NCBI GenBank assembly: GCA_030533445.1 | Contig: CM060075.1 | Coordinates: 36,228,196 to 36,292,195, forward strand | DNA length: 64,000 nucleotides | From: Cyprinodon diabolis | Taxonomy: Eukaryota; Chordata; Actinopteri; Cyprinodontiformes; Cyprinodontidae | Direction: 5' to 3' | In this document: positions 24,570 to 50,134 of the stretch, one piece after another | Layout of the letters: the number at the start of each line of letters is the position of its first letter | Numbering within the stretch: the first letter of the stretch is position 1 | Translations under genes and position numbers: made by a program | The notes under the pieces: generated by a model | Told to the model about the DNA's origin: nothing | What the model saw: the letters and a program-made list of their open reading frames with translations, nothing else | Databases searched by the model: none

Positions 24570-25634
24570 ATATTTGCTCAATTGAATCAAAATCACAGAG
24601 GTATTTTTGCTTAGAATATGCATCAAAAGTTAGAAAAGACTTGAAACACTGTAGTTATTAAAAATAACATTTGTACATGCTGGTGAAAATCAATTTAAAA
24701 TGAATTGAAAAAGCTACCTGAATGGGAAGCAAAACATCTTAAAATTTGGAAACAAAGTCCAGTGGATTGTTTTTTTTTTACTCTTTTGGAACATTTGTGC
24801 ATGTTTCACTATCATACTCTGGGTAATTTAAACCTCTAACTATGTGAACGTGCAGCACATGAAAAACGCAGGACAGAATCTCGCCTCACTTCATTCCTGA
24901 GGGTTTTTTGAAAATCATAATCTGATTGTGTTTTGGCCTACAAATGGAGATAAGTGTGTGGAACGTAACTGCAGTATAAAATCTTTTATGCTATTTTGAT
25001 CTTTTTATTAACCGTTTATTTTCCCTGTTCAAAAATGTCCCATGTGCAAAACACAAAGTTCTCATACCAACCTCAAATCTTAGTATATTTCCTTTAAATT
25101 TGATAAATTTAGACAAGATAATGCTTCACTGTGAAGGTTTTACAGGCACAACTATGAAAAGGGGACCTGAATACTTCATTATTGTTACTGCTGTAAAATT
25201 CAGGGTGTTTTCTATACCAGCTTTGTACATTCCAGGGATTGCAACTTTTGCCTGACTCAAGTTTAGTCAGTTTTCATATATTGGTAATTATTCTTATTAA
25301 ATTTAGATCTGGGTCATTTCTTTTCTTTGTTAGGCCTTTAGTGAAAATAGAGGCCTTTATTTACAGTAATCATACAAGGAACAAGCAGAGAGGTTAGGAG
25401 AAGATGTGCAGCATGCCTACTCCACTCCTCCAACACACGGTGACCCAGTTTAGGTCTTTCTAACACATTAACTCCTCCCTTGCAGCTCTCACTGACTGTT
25501 TTGTGTAATTTTTCTAAGAAGGCGAACCTCTACCACAGTTCTAAGTCTTCTGCACCTGTGGCATCCTTTTTGTCTCCATCCATCTGCCATTAACAATGTC
25601 CAGCCTCCCAATCATTGTAGGAGGAAATGAGCCC

Positions 25635-25666
25635 CATAGTGATAGCATAATGGTGCTATCACTATG
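25635..25666. repeat. perfect 13-bp-arm palindrome, unit 1
   Basis: CATAGTGATAGCA, a 6-base spacer TAATGG, then TGCTATCACTATG. Repeated exactly at 30551-30582. Confidence 0.8.
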
Positions 25667-26923
25667 TTTCACCATTATCGTGGTGCTAAGTTACCTGACT
25701 GCATCAATTGTGTTTAAATGTTGGCTAATAGTTCAGAAATGGGCCCATCATATTAGAGCTTCCTCTTTATTAATGGGTGTGTCCTCCATGTTTTTTCCAA
25801 CAGCACCTTCGCTATATTTGTAGTATTTATACTGAGGTAAGATTTGACATACCTGGACTATATATAATGCCTATATTGGAGGTCTTCAATAGGGTGTCCA
25901 CGACCCCTACGGGATCCACAGAGGTACATGGGGTCGCGGAAGTTTGGTTGATTAGACTTTTTTTTCTTATTCCCTCCTGCAATTTTTTCCACTAATTGAA
26001 ATGTGTTTAAATACACATTAAGATGAATTCAACACACTGTAGTAAGCAGATCAATGGAGGCATGTCCAACACCTGTCCCATCAACGAGGAATCCGAATCA
26101 GAAACACTTAAACTTACTTTCGTTACATTACTCCATATGTAATAGAGTGACTATAGGACCAGTCTGATATAACACAATTTCATACTATATATATATATAT
26201 ATATAATTAGGGGCTCCCTGCTCCATCTCACCATCAGTTTGGGGGTCCTTGCCCTGGAAAACATTGAAGACCCTGACCTATATAATTGCTAGCACATTTT
26301 TCTTGGGAGTATCAGAGTACAAGGAAAACTGAGTGAAAATACATGGCTCAATGCTCAGAACTGCGGTATCATTTTCCTTCCACTTTGCAATTATATTCTA
26401 CTTTGTTGTCTATGGCATAAATCCCTTTTAAAGACAATGGCGTATGGTGAGGTTTGAGGCTTTAATGTGACAGAATCTATTGTAAAGGAAAAGTTCATGG
26501 GGTCTAAATGATTTTGCAACGCACTGAAAATATTGGTTTCAGGAAGTGAACAAAAACTGCAAAAGGAAAAAAATAGCAGTGTTAAAAAATGAACATTAAC
26601 AGCCTGGACAGAAATAATAGTGTAGTCCAAAAATGTTGGATTTTACACAATGTTGCTCAAATTTTACACAATGTTGCTCAAATTAAGTTGAGTTGCAGGA
26701 AAAATCTAATATTTGGAGAAAATGATCATATGGGGTAGTAATATGTGTGTCTTTATTTATCCTCGGTTCCTCGGTTCCAAGAAGTGCTTTACCTTTAACA
26801 TCACTGAAACATAAAAAAGCTGCAGAACATCTTAATGAATATGCATCTTATGCCTTTGACCTACTCTGCAACATATCTGTTTGTGCTTCTAACTTAACCA
26901 GTACTGCAACTTTTACCTCGTAA

Positions 26924-27101
26924 AGGGAGAACAGGTGAGAGGGAGGGACTTAGGAAAGCCCCCGCCCTTAGGTTTAAGCAGAAACACCCACACATGCATT
27001 TTTAGCAGGAATAAATCCCAGGTGCTTTAATAAGGAAAAGAAGCCAGTGCAGGCTTCAAGCATCTCTGGACGGTTTGGACTTACAGCTTCTACTCTATAA
27101 G
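26924..27101 (+). promoter_or_regulatory. putative promoter and noncoding first exon, copy 2
   Basis: Same as the copy at 22000-22176, with one change in the upstream part (CTTAGG instead of CTTATG). The donor GTATCAG is at 27102. This copy is the nearer one to the TRIM start codon (about 5.6 kb). Confidence 0.35.
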
Positions 27102-27712
27102 GTATCAGCATGTTTTCTTTTTTTTTGAAGTAACACAAATTAAACTTTACTTTTTAAATTACTCTGGTAAGTAATGCATCACATTATGTTGGGCTGCCTT
27201 AACGTTGTTCTAAATTTCAAATATCTTGATTTATCGCCTTCTCAAATATTTCCTCTTCTAATTATACAAACTCTAACAGATGCTTTATTTCCTATGCCTG
27301 TCCTTAAAATGATAATGATGATAATAACTTATAATAGTAACTGGTGTATTATGAGATAAATAGCATTCAGTTCTATTTTCCCATATTGTGCTTTCTGAGG
27401 GCATAATAGGGGCAGTTCTCTGATGTAAGCGCATGGCTCTGTTTATGGGAATACGTGACCTTTAATAAGTTTTGTTTCATAACACATGCTTTAGCGTCAT
27501 AACACATGCTTTAGCATCAGTTGGCGTTAAATGAAGAAAGAAAAGAAGTTTGTGCTTTTTGTTGTGTTTTGATGGTTTTGGTTATTTTCTGGTCTTTTTT
27601 TAAAGCAAGATTTGTTTTATTTGGATATAATGCCTCAAAGATGTGTTTTACCTTTTCAATGTTTTCTATTTTTGATTTGTTTGAAAAAATTTGTTTCAAA
27701 AAAATAAAAAAA

Positions 27713-27786
<74 letters not shown>
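27713..27786. repeat. (AT)n microsatellite, unit 2
   Basis: Uninterrupted AT run, shorter than its counterpart at 22788 and without the ATACAT interruption. Confidence 0.95.
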
Positions 27787-27788
<2 letters not shown>

Positions 27789-27946
27789 TAAAATGTCAAA
27801 GAGGGAAGATCCTTAAAAGTGTTTTCATATAGCAATCTAGGTAATGGTGTTCTCTGTCTGCAGTGGTCGGCATCAGTCATAAACAGGAACCTGAGTTCAT
27901 TATCATGGACCGGCAGGACTCTTTTGTTTTATTATTATCATATAAC

Positions 27947-28179
27947 TTTATTGTCATTTCATTGTCACAAATACAAAGCAACAAAATTAGCTCTCTGCAT
28001 TTCACTCATCCTGTTGGGAAACAGTGGGCTGCCATTGTGCGGCACCTGGGGGAGCAGTGTAGGGTTAAGTGTCCCACACTGCCACTCAGGGACCCAGAGT
28101 GGCAGTGTGGGAATGGGGCCTGAACTCATAACCTCTGGTACCCAAGCGCAATGCCCTAACCACTCGGCCGGCACTTCCC
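27947..28179 (-). repeat. tRNA-derived SINE, minus orientation, unit 2
   Basis: Duplicated copy of 23031-23263, identical as far as I can read. Confidence 0.75.
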
Positions 28180-28936
28180 TTTGGTCTGTGTGGAGGTAAA
28201 GACTGGTCTGTGTGGTCCAGTCAAACATGAAAGCCAACTAAGATCAAAAGGTTTATGTTGGCTTAGGCATAAAAAAGGCCAGAATTAATGTTCCTACCCA
28301 GTTGTTTTTTTTTTTTGTGCCATAAGGATGGAGCATGAGAGGAAGCCTCATGTTCTCCCATCAGACCCTCAGATCTAAACTTTGAAAATGCGCTTACAAG
28401 CCAAAAAGCATCTTCTCGCGTTTAGCTGTCCTCCATGAACGTATATTTTGTACACAAAGTCAGATTTTTCTGAAATAGACTCTGCCCAATCGGATTAATT
28501 ATTTGTCCAATTGTTTTCCGTAGTACATACAGCACAGAATGAGATTAGAGGCATCAGGATGATCCCTTCAACTGCCTTTTTTATGTTCTTTGGTAAATAA
28601 TATATCCTGATCACCTCTTAATCATTTAAATTCCTGTTGGACAAAGACAAAGAATGACATCAAATCAATGAAAATACTCTCACAGTAATACTAATGATTG
28701 TTTTAGATGAATTGTATTTCACTCTTCTTAACAAAGAGATTAATTTAAGGTTAGCAAATACAGAGCATAGCTAAAGAATCTTCCAAAAGGAGTGATCTAG
28801 GGGGGGTATTGGAAGTCAACAAGGATTTGTCATTCAAAAGAGCTGCCAAAAGATCTTTAGTAAGGAAGGAACATTGCCTGTTAAAAAAAATAAATAAATG
28901 ACATTGTACTGATTAGCCAGTAGCTGTCGTTACAAA

Positions 28937-29166
28937 GGGGAGTGGCGGCCTAGTGGTAAGGGCATTGCGCTTGCATCCAAGAGGTTTAAGTTCAAGCACC
29001 ACTCCCACATATTGTTACTTTGGGTCCCTGAGCAAGACACTTAACCCCACACTGCTCCCCGGGCACCACACAATCGCTGCCCACTGATCTCTAAAGGGAT
29101 GGGCTAAATGCAGAAAGTTAATTTTGTTGCTTTGTATTTGTGACTGAGTAATGACAATCAAAAGTT
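28937..29166 (+). repeat. tRNA-derived SINE, plus orientation, unit 2
   Basis: Duplicated copy of 24021-24250. Confidence 0.75.
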
Positions 29167-29340
29167 GAATTCTAAATTGATAACATTTGTTGAGGAGAGG
29201 TTATTCATGAGTATTATGTTAAAACTAAGACTTCATTACAGAATTGTTTTCAAGGTTAAGCATTAAAAAAATCCACAAGGGTTTGCTTTAGGCCCTGTGT
29301 TTTTCCTTTCTGAAATCAACATTTTCTGCTGTGTATTTGC

Positions 29341-29485
29341 CAGACATGGGCAATGTGGAGTCAACAAGTCATCTCCATGTCATGTATTTAATCTACCCAA
29401 CCAGGTGAGTCCAATCTGCACAGTTTAATTCACGGTGAAGATTGGACTCGCCTGCTTCAGCTTGACTCCACATTGCCCATGTCTG
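29341..29485. mobile_element. hAT-like MITE, unit 2
   Basis: Duplicated copy of 24425-24569, carried by the segmental duplication and not by a separate insertion: its flanks are the same as in unit 1. Confidence 0.85.
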
Positions 29486-30550
29486 ATATTTGCTCAATTG
29501 AATCAAAATCACAGAGGTATTTTTGCTTAGAATATGCATCAAAAGTTAGAAAAGACTTGAAACACTGTAGTTATTAAAAATAACATTTGTACATGCTGGT
29601 GAAAATCAATTTAAAATGAATTGAAAAAGCTACCTGAATGGGAAGCAAAACATCTTAAAATTTGGAAACAAAGTCCAGTGGATTGTTTTTTTTTTACTCT
29701 TTTGGAACATTTGTGCATGTTTCACTATCATACTCTGGGTAATTTAAACCTCTAACTATGTGAACGTGCAGCACATGAAAAACGCAGGACAGAATCTCGC
29801 CTCACTTCATTCCTGAGGGTTTTTTGAAAATCATAATCTGATTGTGTTTTGGCCTACAAATGGAGATAAGTGTGTGGAACGTAACTGCAGTATGAAATCT
29901 TTTATGCTATTTTGATCTTTTTATTAACCGTTTATTTTCCCTGTTCAAAAATGTCCCATGTGCAAAACACAAAGTTCTCATACCAACCTCAAATCTTAGT
30001 ATATTTCCTTTAAATTTGATAAATTTAGACAAGATAATGCTTCACTGTGAAGGTTTTACAGGCACAACTATGAAAAGGGGACCTGAATACTTCATTATTG
30101 TTACTGCTGTAAAATTCAGGGTGTTTTCTATACCAGCTTTGTACATTCCAGGGATTGCAACTTTTGCCTGACTCAAGTTTAGTCAGTTTTCATATATTGG
30201 TAATTATTCTTATTAAATTTAGATCTGGGTCATTTCTTTTCTTTGTTAGGCCTTTAGTGAAAATAGAGGCCTTTATTTACAGTAATCATACAAGGAACAA
30301 GCAGAGAGGTTAGGAGAAGATGTGCAGCATGCCTACTCCACTCCTCCAACACACGGTGACCCAGTTTAGGTCTTTCTAACACATTAACTCCTCCCTTGCA
30401 GCTCTCACTGACTGTTTTGTGTAATTTTTCTAAGAAGGCGAACCTCTACCACAGTTCTAAGTCTTCTGCACCTGTGGCATCCTTTTTGTCTCCATCCATC
30501 TGCCATTAACAATGTCCAGCCTCCCAATCATTGTAGGAGGAAATGAGCCC

Positions 30551-30582
30551 CATAGTGATAGCATAATGGTGCTATCACTATG
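30551..30582. repeat. perfect 13-bp-arm palindrome, unit 2
   Basis: Same arms and spacer as 25635-25666. Confidence 0.8.
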
Positions 30583-31662
30583 TTTCACCATTATCGTGGT
30601 GCTAAGTTACCTGACTGCATCATCTGTGTTTAAATGTTGGCTAATAGTTCAGAAATGGGCCCATCATATTAGAGCTTCCTCTTTATTAATGGGTGTGTCC
30701 TCCATGTTTTCTCCAACAGCACCTTCGCTATATTTGTAGTATTTATACTGAGGTAAGATTTGACATACCTGGACTATATATAATGCCTATATTGGAGGTC
30801 TTCAATAGGGTGTCCACGACCCCTACGGGATCCACAGAGGTACATGGGGTCGCGGAAGTTTGGTTGATTAGACTTTTTTTTCTTATTCCCTCCTGCAATT
30901 TTTTCCACTAATTGAAATGTGTTTAAATACACATTAAGATGAATTCAACACACTGTAGTAAGCAGATCAATGGAGGCATGTCCAACACCTGTCCCATCAA
31001 CGAGGAATCCGAATCAGAAACACTTAAACTTACTTTCGTTACATTACTCCATATGTAATAGAGTGACTATAGGACCAGTCTGATATAACACAATTTCATA
31101 CTATATATATATATATATATATAATTAGGGGCTCCCTGCTCCATCTCACCATCAGTTTGGGGGTCCTTGCCCTGGAAAACATTGAAGACCCTGACCTATA
31201 TAATTGCTAGCACATTTTTCTTGGGAGTATCAGAGTACAAGGAAAACTGAGTGAAAATACATGGCTCAATGCTCAGAACTGCGGTATCATTTTCCTTCCA
31301 CTTTGCAATTATATTCTACTTTGTTGTCTATGGCATAAATCCCTTTTAAAGACAATGGCGTATGGTGAGGTTTGAGGCTTTAATGTGACAGAATCTATTG
31401 TAAAGGAAAAGTTCATGGGGTCTAAATGATTTTGCAACGCACTGAAAATATTGGTTTCAGGAAGTGAACAAAAACTGCAAAAGGAAAAAAATAGCAGTGT
31501 TAAAAAATGAACATTAACAGCCTGGACAGAAATAATAGTGTAGTCCAAAAATGTTGGATTTTACACAATGTTGCTCAAATTTTACACAATGTTGCTCAAA
31601 TTAAGTTGAGTTGCAGGAAAAATCTAATATTTGGAGAAAATGATCATATGGGGTAGTAATAT

Positions 31663-32661
31663 ACAATTCAGACTTTTATTTTGAGAGACACCTTCACATG
31701 CAATGAATTCTAGGATGTTGCAGATTTGCAGCAGTGGTAAATTAACACTGAAGGCTGAATCTGATATTAACATTAACTGTATTTGAATGTCACAAACAAA
31801 AAATTAACAAAACAGAATTTGGAAAAAAAAATTTCTCTCACAAAATTAGAGACAACTTTTTTTCATACTTTTTCTCCACCGACATCTCAAAACCTCTTGA
31901 GAAGGCAGTTTCTGTTAAACTGCTGCTCAAAATATAGGCAAACTAGTAGATACAGCATGTAGCATCCATTGGTATCTGTTTGGGCACACGTTGCGAATCC
32001 ACAACATTGAAATTGAGATGCCTCTGGTGAAAAACCCAGAGGACATAAAATCTACTAATTGGCATGTGTCATTTATATATACACATTTATGATTCATCTT
32101 ATGTAGCATTGATTTCAAAATCATGGAAATTGGTAGTGATACTTACATGAAATTGGTGCTTAGAAAATCTGTTTCAGTGACACAAAGGATTCAGCCATGT
32201 TGAAAGTGAGTCAGCAGTGCCATCTGGTTAGCTGGAGAGAAACTGTTTGTTGCAAATGCACAACTAAGTCCTTCTGTTGTACTTCTGAGTAACAAAAGCT
32301 CTTAAAATATGGTTGCGAAGTAATTAGCTAAGTGGCATTTAGCTGTTGCAAATCTGCAATCTCTGCCTGGAGAGGGTTAAGCCCTTTACTTTTAAAATGT
32401 CTTATAATACCATAAACAGTTAATAGAAATTACATTCAATCACACCAGTCTCATATGGTAAATCCAAATGCTCACTTATAACTATGACAAAAAATATAGG
32501 AACTTTTCATTTATCTTCAAGTCCACAAAATAATACACACAGGTACCAACTGTTCTCTATAGAAGAATTTAAGGAAGATGTAACAAAACTGATCTACATG
32601 GATCTTCTGCTCGCCAGGGAGAGGTTGTCTAATTCATGCTTGTCCTTTAGCCTTGTTTCAG
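31663..32661. other. unique spacer between duplication and TRIM coding start
   Basis: AT-rich, no recognised gene or repeat. It ends with a polypyrimidine-rich acceptor (CCTTGTTTCAG, AG at 32660-32661) just before the TRIM ATG, so at least part of it is 5' intron. Confidence 0.45.
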
Positions 32662-32662
32662 G

Positions 32663-47210
<14,548 letters not shown>

Positions 47211-47289
47211 AAGCTGACATGTTTTTCTTTAAGTTCTTTAGATTTATCACAATTTGTTTTCTGTGGCATCCTTCTTACATCTTAAAGGG

Positions 47290-47295
47290 AATAAA
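47290..47295 (+). promoter_or_regulatory. polyadenylation signal AATAAA of the TRIM gene
   Basis: First AATAAA after the stop, about 80 bases downstream. Longer 3' UTRs are possible. Confidence 0.5.
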
Positions 47296-48592
47296 AATGT
47301 AAGAAGATAATTTAATACTAACGTTTAGAAGAACTGTTCCTGGAGTTGTAGTCTTAGGAGAGAACATGGTTAACAATTGTTCTGCCTTTTTATTGTACTT
47401 GCCTCAATTTCTTTTGAAGTATTAGCTCTAACTTTTCAAAAAGTTACCATTGTCTGAAAGTAAAATTCTCAGACTGTTTTTCTTTTTTTTCCTGGATTTG
47501 GTTTGCTCTTTTGTAATATACTCTACCTTCCCTCCACCTTACATTACATTAAATGTGCTTCACTTGCTGTGTGCCATTAATGAAGTATGAAGGCTGGATA
47601 GACTTGTGTACAGAACATTTCTAATTATGCTTATTATATAATTTTTGTTCCAATGTATTATTCTGTTAAATTTAAAGGAGAGTTCAGATGTTTTTGAACT
47701 GGGCTTCTGTTGGGAGGTTTCTAGCTGTCAATCTAAAATGATGCATAACTTTAGAACAAACTGTTGAACCAATGCTGACTTGCATCAGATGGATGTCACA
47801 TATGGACCTTATATAGTATAATTGGAAGTCTATGGTTCCGATTGTTGCTATGTTAACTGGTTATATAAACTAAAGCAGGTTCCACTCTGTGTTAGAAGTT
47901 GCCTCAATATGGGTTGTACCTGAGCAGAACAATTTAAATAGATTATTTTTCTAGAACCTATTAAGTTCCTGTATTAGGGATCCATTTTTTTTTTTTTTCA
48001 GATGTGGGTTGGATTTATTTAACCCAAGTGTAATGAGGTCATTGTAAGCCTGTATAATTTCCATTCAACGCAAATAAAATCTAAATGGGGCCTTCACACA
48101 TGTTGATGGACTATTTACACACATCAGGTTATTACTTCTACGTGAGACACATACTACATAAAGAGTGAGTCTTTATGCATACATATAAAATGTGAACTAT
48201 ATATATATATATATATATATACAGTGGAGAGAGGATGGCTGAACAGATGGACATCGCTTTACTGAGATTCCTTCCAAAGCTCAGCGCACCAGAGTCACTG
48301 TCTGTCAGTGTCTGTCACACATGAAGTTGGGGCTCCAGGTAAATGTTTGATTGAACTTGAGAACTATCCTGACATCGTTATCCAGGTAATCGTGGGACGT
48401 TTTCACTCTGCATGTCATCTCCTCAGCAGCACAATGGCGAGTCTACTGGAGTTGATCATGTTTAACTTTATTGTTGGTCTAGGTAACGAGAGATCCTGAT
48501 GCTGCTGCACACTGGATGAGATCAGTGTTAGCATGCACACATTGAGAAGAACATCAATTAGATCCTCTAGATGTCTCATAGACATGTATAAA
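47296..48592. other. intergenic, no gene recognised
   Basis: AT-rich, probably TRIM 3' UTR at its start. A short (AT)n run at 48198-48221. The frames near 48300 show no known domain. Confidence 0.4.
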
Positions 48593-49251
48593 GAGAAGAG
48601 GCATAGCCAGATTTTTTTAAAAGGGGTGGCCAGTCAAAAACCAATGTAAACTGAGGGCTGGCCGAAAGCGGATAGGCGCCAGAACCCGAGGGTCCATCTG
48701 CACTGTTCCAACATGAACGAGCACAACATCCATATTTTCTAAATAAAGACAAACTATACTTTCCTAAAGCCTTTTGATTACAAATAGATGCATAAATTTA
48801 AACATCCATCCTGTCTAAATAAAAGGTTTAGTGGACAAAATGTCTGGGGCAAACATCTTTTCCATTGTCATTACTTACCTACTTTTATTAAAAATTGTTC
48901 CGCATTACATTAATATTACATGTACTAATATCTACATTAAATGGATTTTTAAATTATTATTAAAGTTGTTATTTATCTATGATTTCACTGAAAAATTGTT
49001 GATGACTTGCAGAGACATAATTTTATCTTTACCCCATACAACACAAAATAAGAGTTTTAAAACAGAACGAATTTAATGTTAGTATTTTGATGTTCATAAT
49101 TAACCAAAGCGTTTTAGTTCTCAAGTAATTATTAATATATGAAAAAAATCAAATGTTTAATAAGTTTAAACATTCCTCTTGATAGTATTACTGCTGCCAC
49201 CGTCTGTATTAGAGGGCGAAATAAATTTTACCCATCTAGCTCCGCCCCTGA
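48593..49251. mobile_element. possible hAT-like element with degenerate ends
   Basis: Right end TCTAGCTCCGCCCCTG is a terminal word seen in fish hAT-like repeats. The left end AGAGGCATAGCCAGA is a loose inverted match (about 11 of 15). No target duplication seen. Confidence 0.4.
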
Positions 49252-49703
49252 GACTCCGCATCGACCGCTCTCGCCTATAGGGGCTGACGAGATTTAGGGG
49301 CGCCATCTTGGGGCGGTCAGTGTAATGTGTTGACTAGGCACAGAATCAATTTTAGTCAACTATAGCTCGCTGAATATTGACTCATTGTATATATCATTTT
49401 CACATTGTTTTTATTTTCCTAAAAACTTTTAAACTATAGATAGTATACTAAATGGTTCAGTGCATTTAAATATTCTTAGTCTGGCTAAAAGTATTATAAT
49501 CAGACAGGATGTATGTTGCAAACAACTACGGAAGCGGATTGCTGTCACTTGAGAAAATACATCTTTGCTAATTTTATTGTATAAACGTGATAATTAAATT
49601 GTATTGAGCAAAAAATATTTTTTTACAGGTTTATCGGGTTTATATACATCTAATGCCGACACCTTGTCTACTGATGGTTTATAATAAAAAAAATGTATGT
49701 CGT

Positions 49704-49748
49704 CCAATGAGAATCCGGAAGTGTTTTTGTGTGCGCATGCGCATGCGC
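49704..49748 (+). promoter_or_regulatory. core promoter motifs of the matrin-like gene: CCAAT, ETS, tandem NRF1
   Basis: CCAAT (49704-49708), CCGGAAGT (ETS type, 49715-49722) and two overlapping GCGCATGCGC sites (NRF1 type, 49733-49742 and 49739-49748) cluster within 45 bases, 390 bases upstream of the start codon. There is no TATA box. This is the usual make-up of a housekeeping vertebrate promoter. A noncoding first exon probably runs from here to about 49945. The next exon starts at 50012 after CCACCCAAACAG. Confidence 0.65.
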
Positions 49749-50134
49749 ATTTCCGAAAAAGCCGTAGCTTTTCCTTAACTGTTTATTAAAGGGAAGGACC
49801 CCCGCATTGAGGGACATTAGTAGTTTTACTCAACACTTAACGTGTTGATAAATGCGTTTTAAAGCTCAGTGCTAGTGCCTCGTCGTTAGATATGGACTTG
49901 AAATAAACCGGCGACCCGAGCAGAGTAATTTTGGTAGTTTACAGTAGGTGAAATATGTTTTTTCTGGTTCGTGAATGCTAAACCATATAACTTTTTTTTC
50001 CACCCAAACAGACATAATCAAGCAAATTTTACCTGATAGATCCCGTTTGCGGCTCGTAATACACCGTTTAATATATGTTATACAGCGGGTTGTAGTGAAG
50101 TATATGTGCCCTCTATGAGATTTCTTCTTAAACT

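Larger units (their letters stand above)
21823..26739. repeat. tandem duplication, unit 1 (about 4.9 kb)
   Basis: The sequence from AATATGTGTGTCTTTATTTA to GGGGTAGT is repeated head-to-tail at 26740-31657. By eye the copies differ at about eight substitutions, an 8-bp TCGGTTCC duplication, one extra T in a homopolymer, and AT-tract lengths. Contents: promoter-like segment, (AT)n tract, two opposed SINEs, a MITE and a palindrome. The remaining stretches hold no recognised gene. Confidence 0.97.
26740..31657. repeat. tandem duplication, unit 2 (about 4.9 kb)
   Basis: Near-identical direct copy of 21823-26739. The word AATAT is present at all three junctions (21823, 26740, 31658), so the breakpoint has 5-bp microhomology. 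Small open frames appear in pairs in both units and show no coding signature. Confidence 0.97.
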
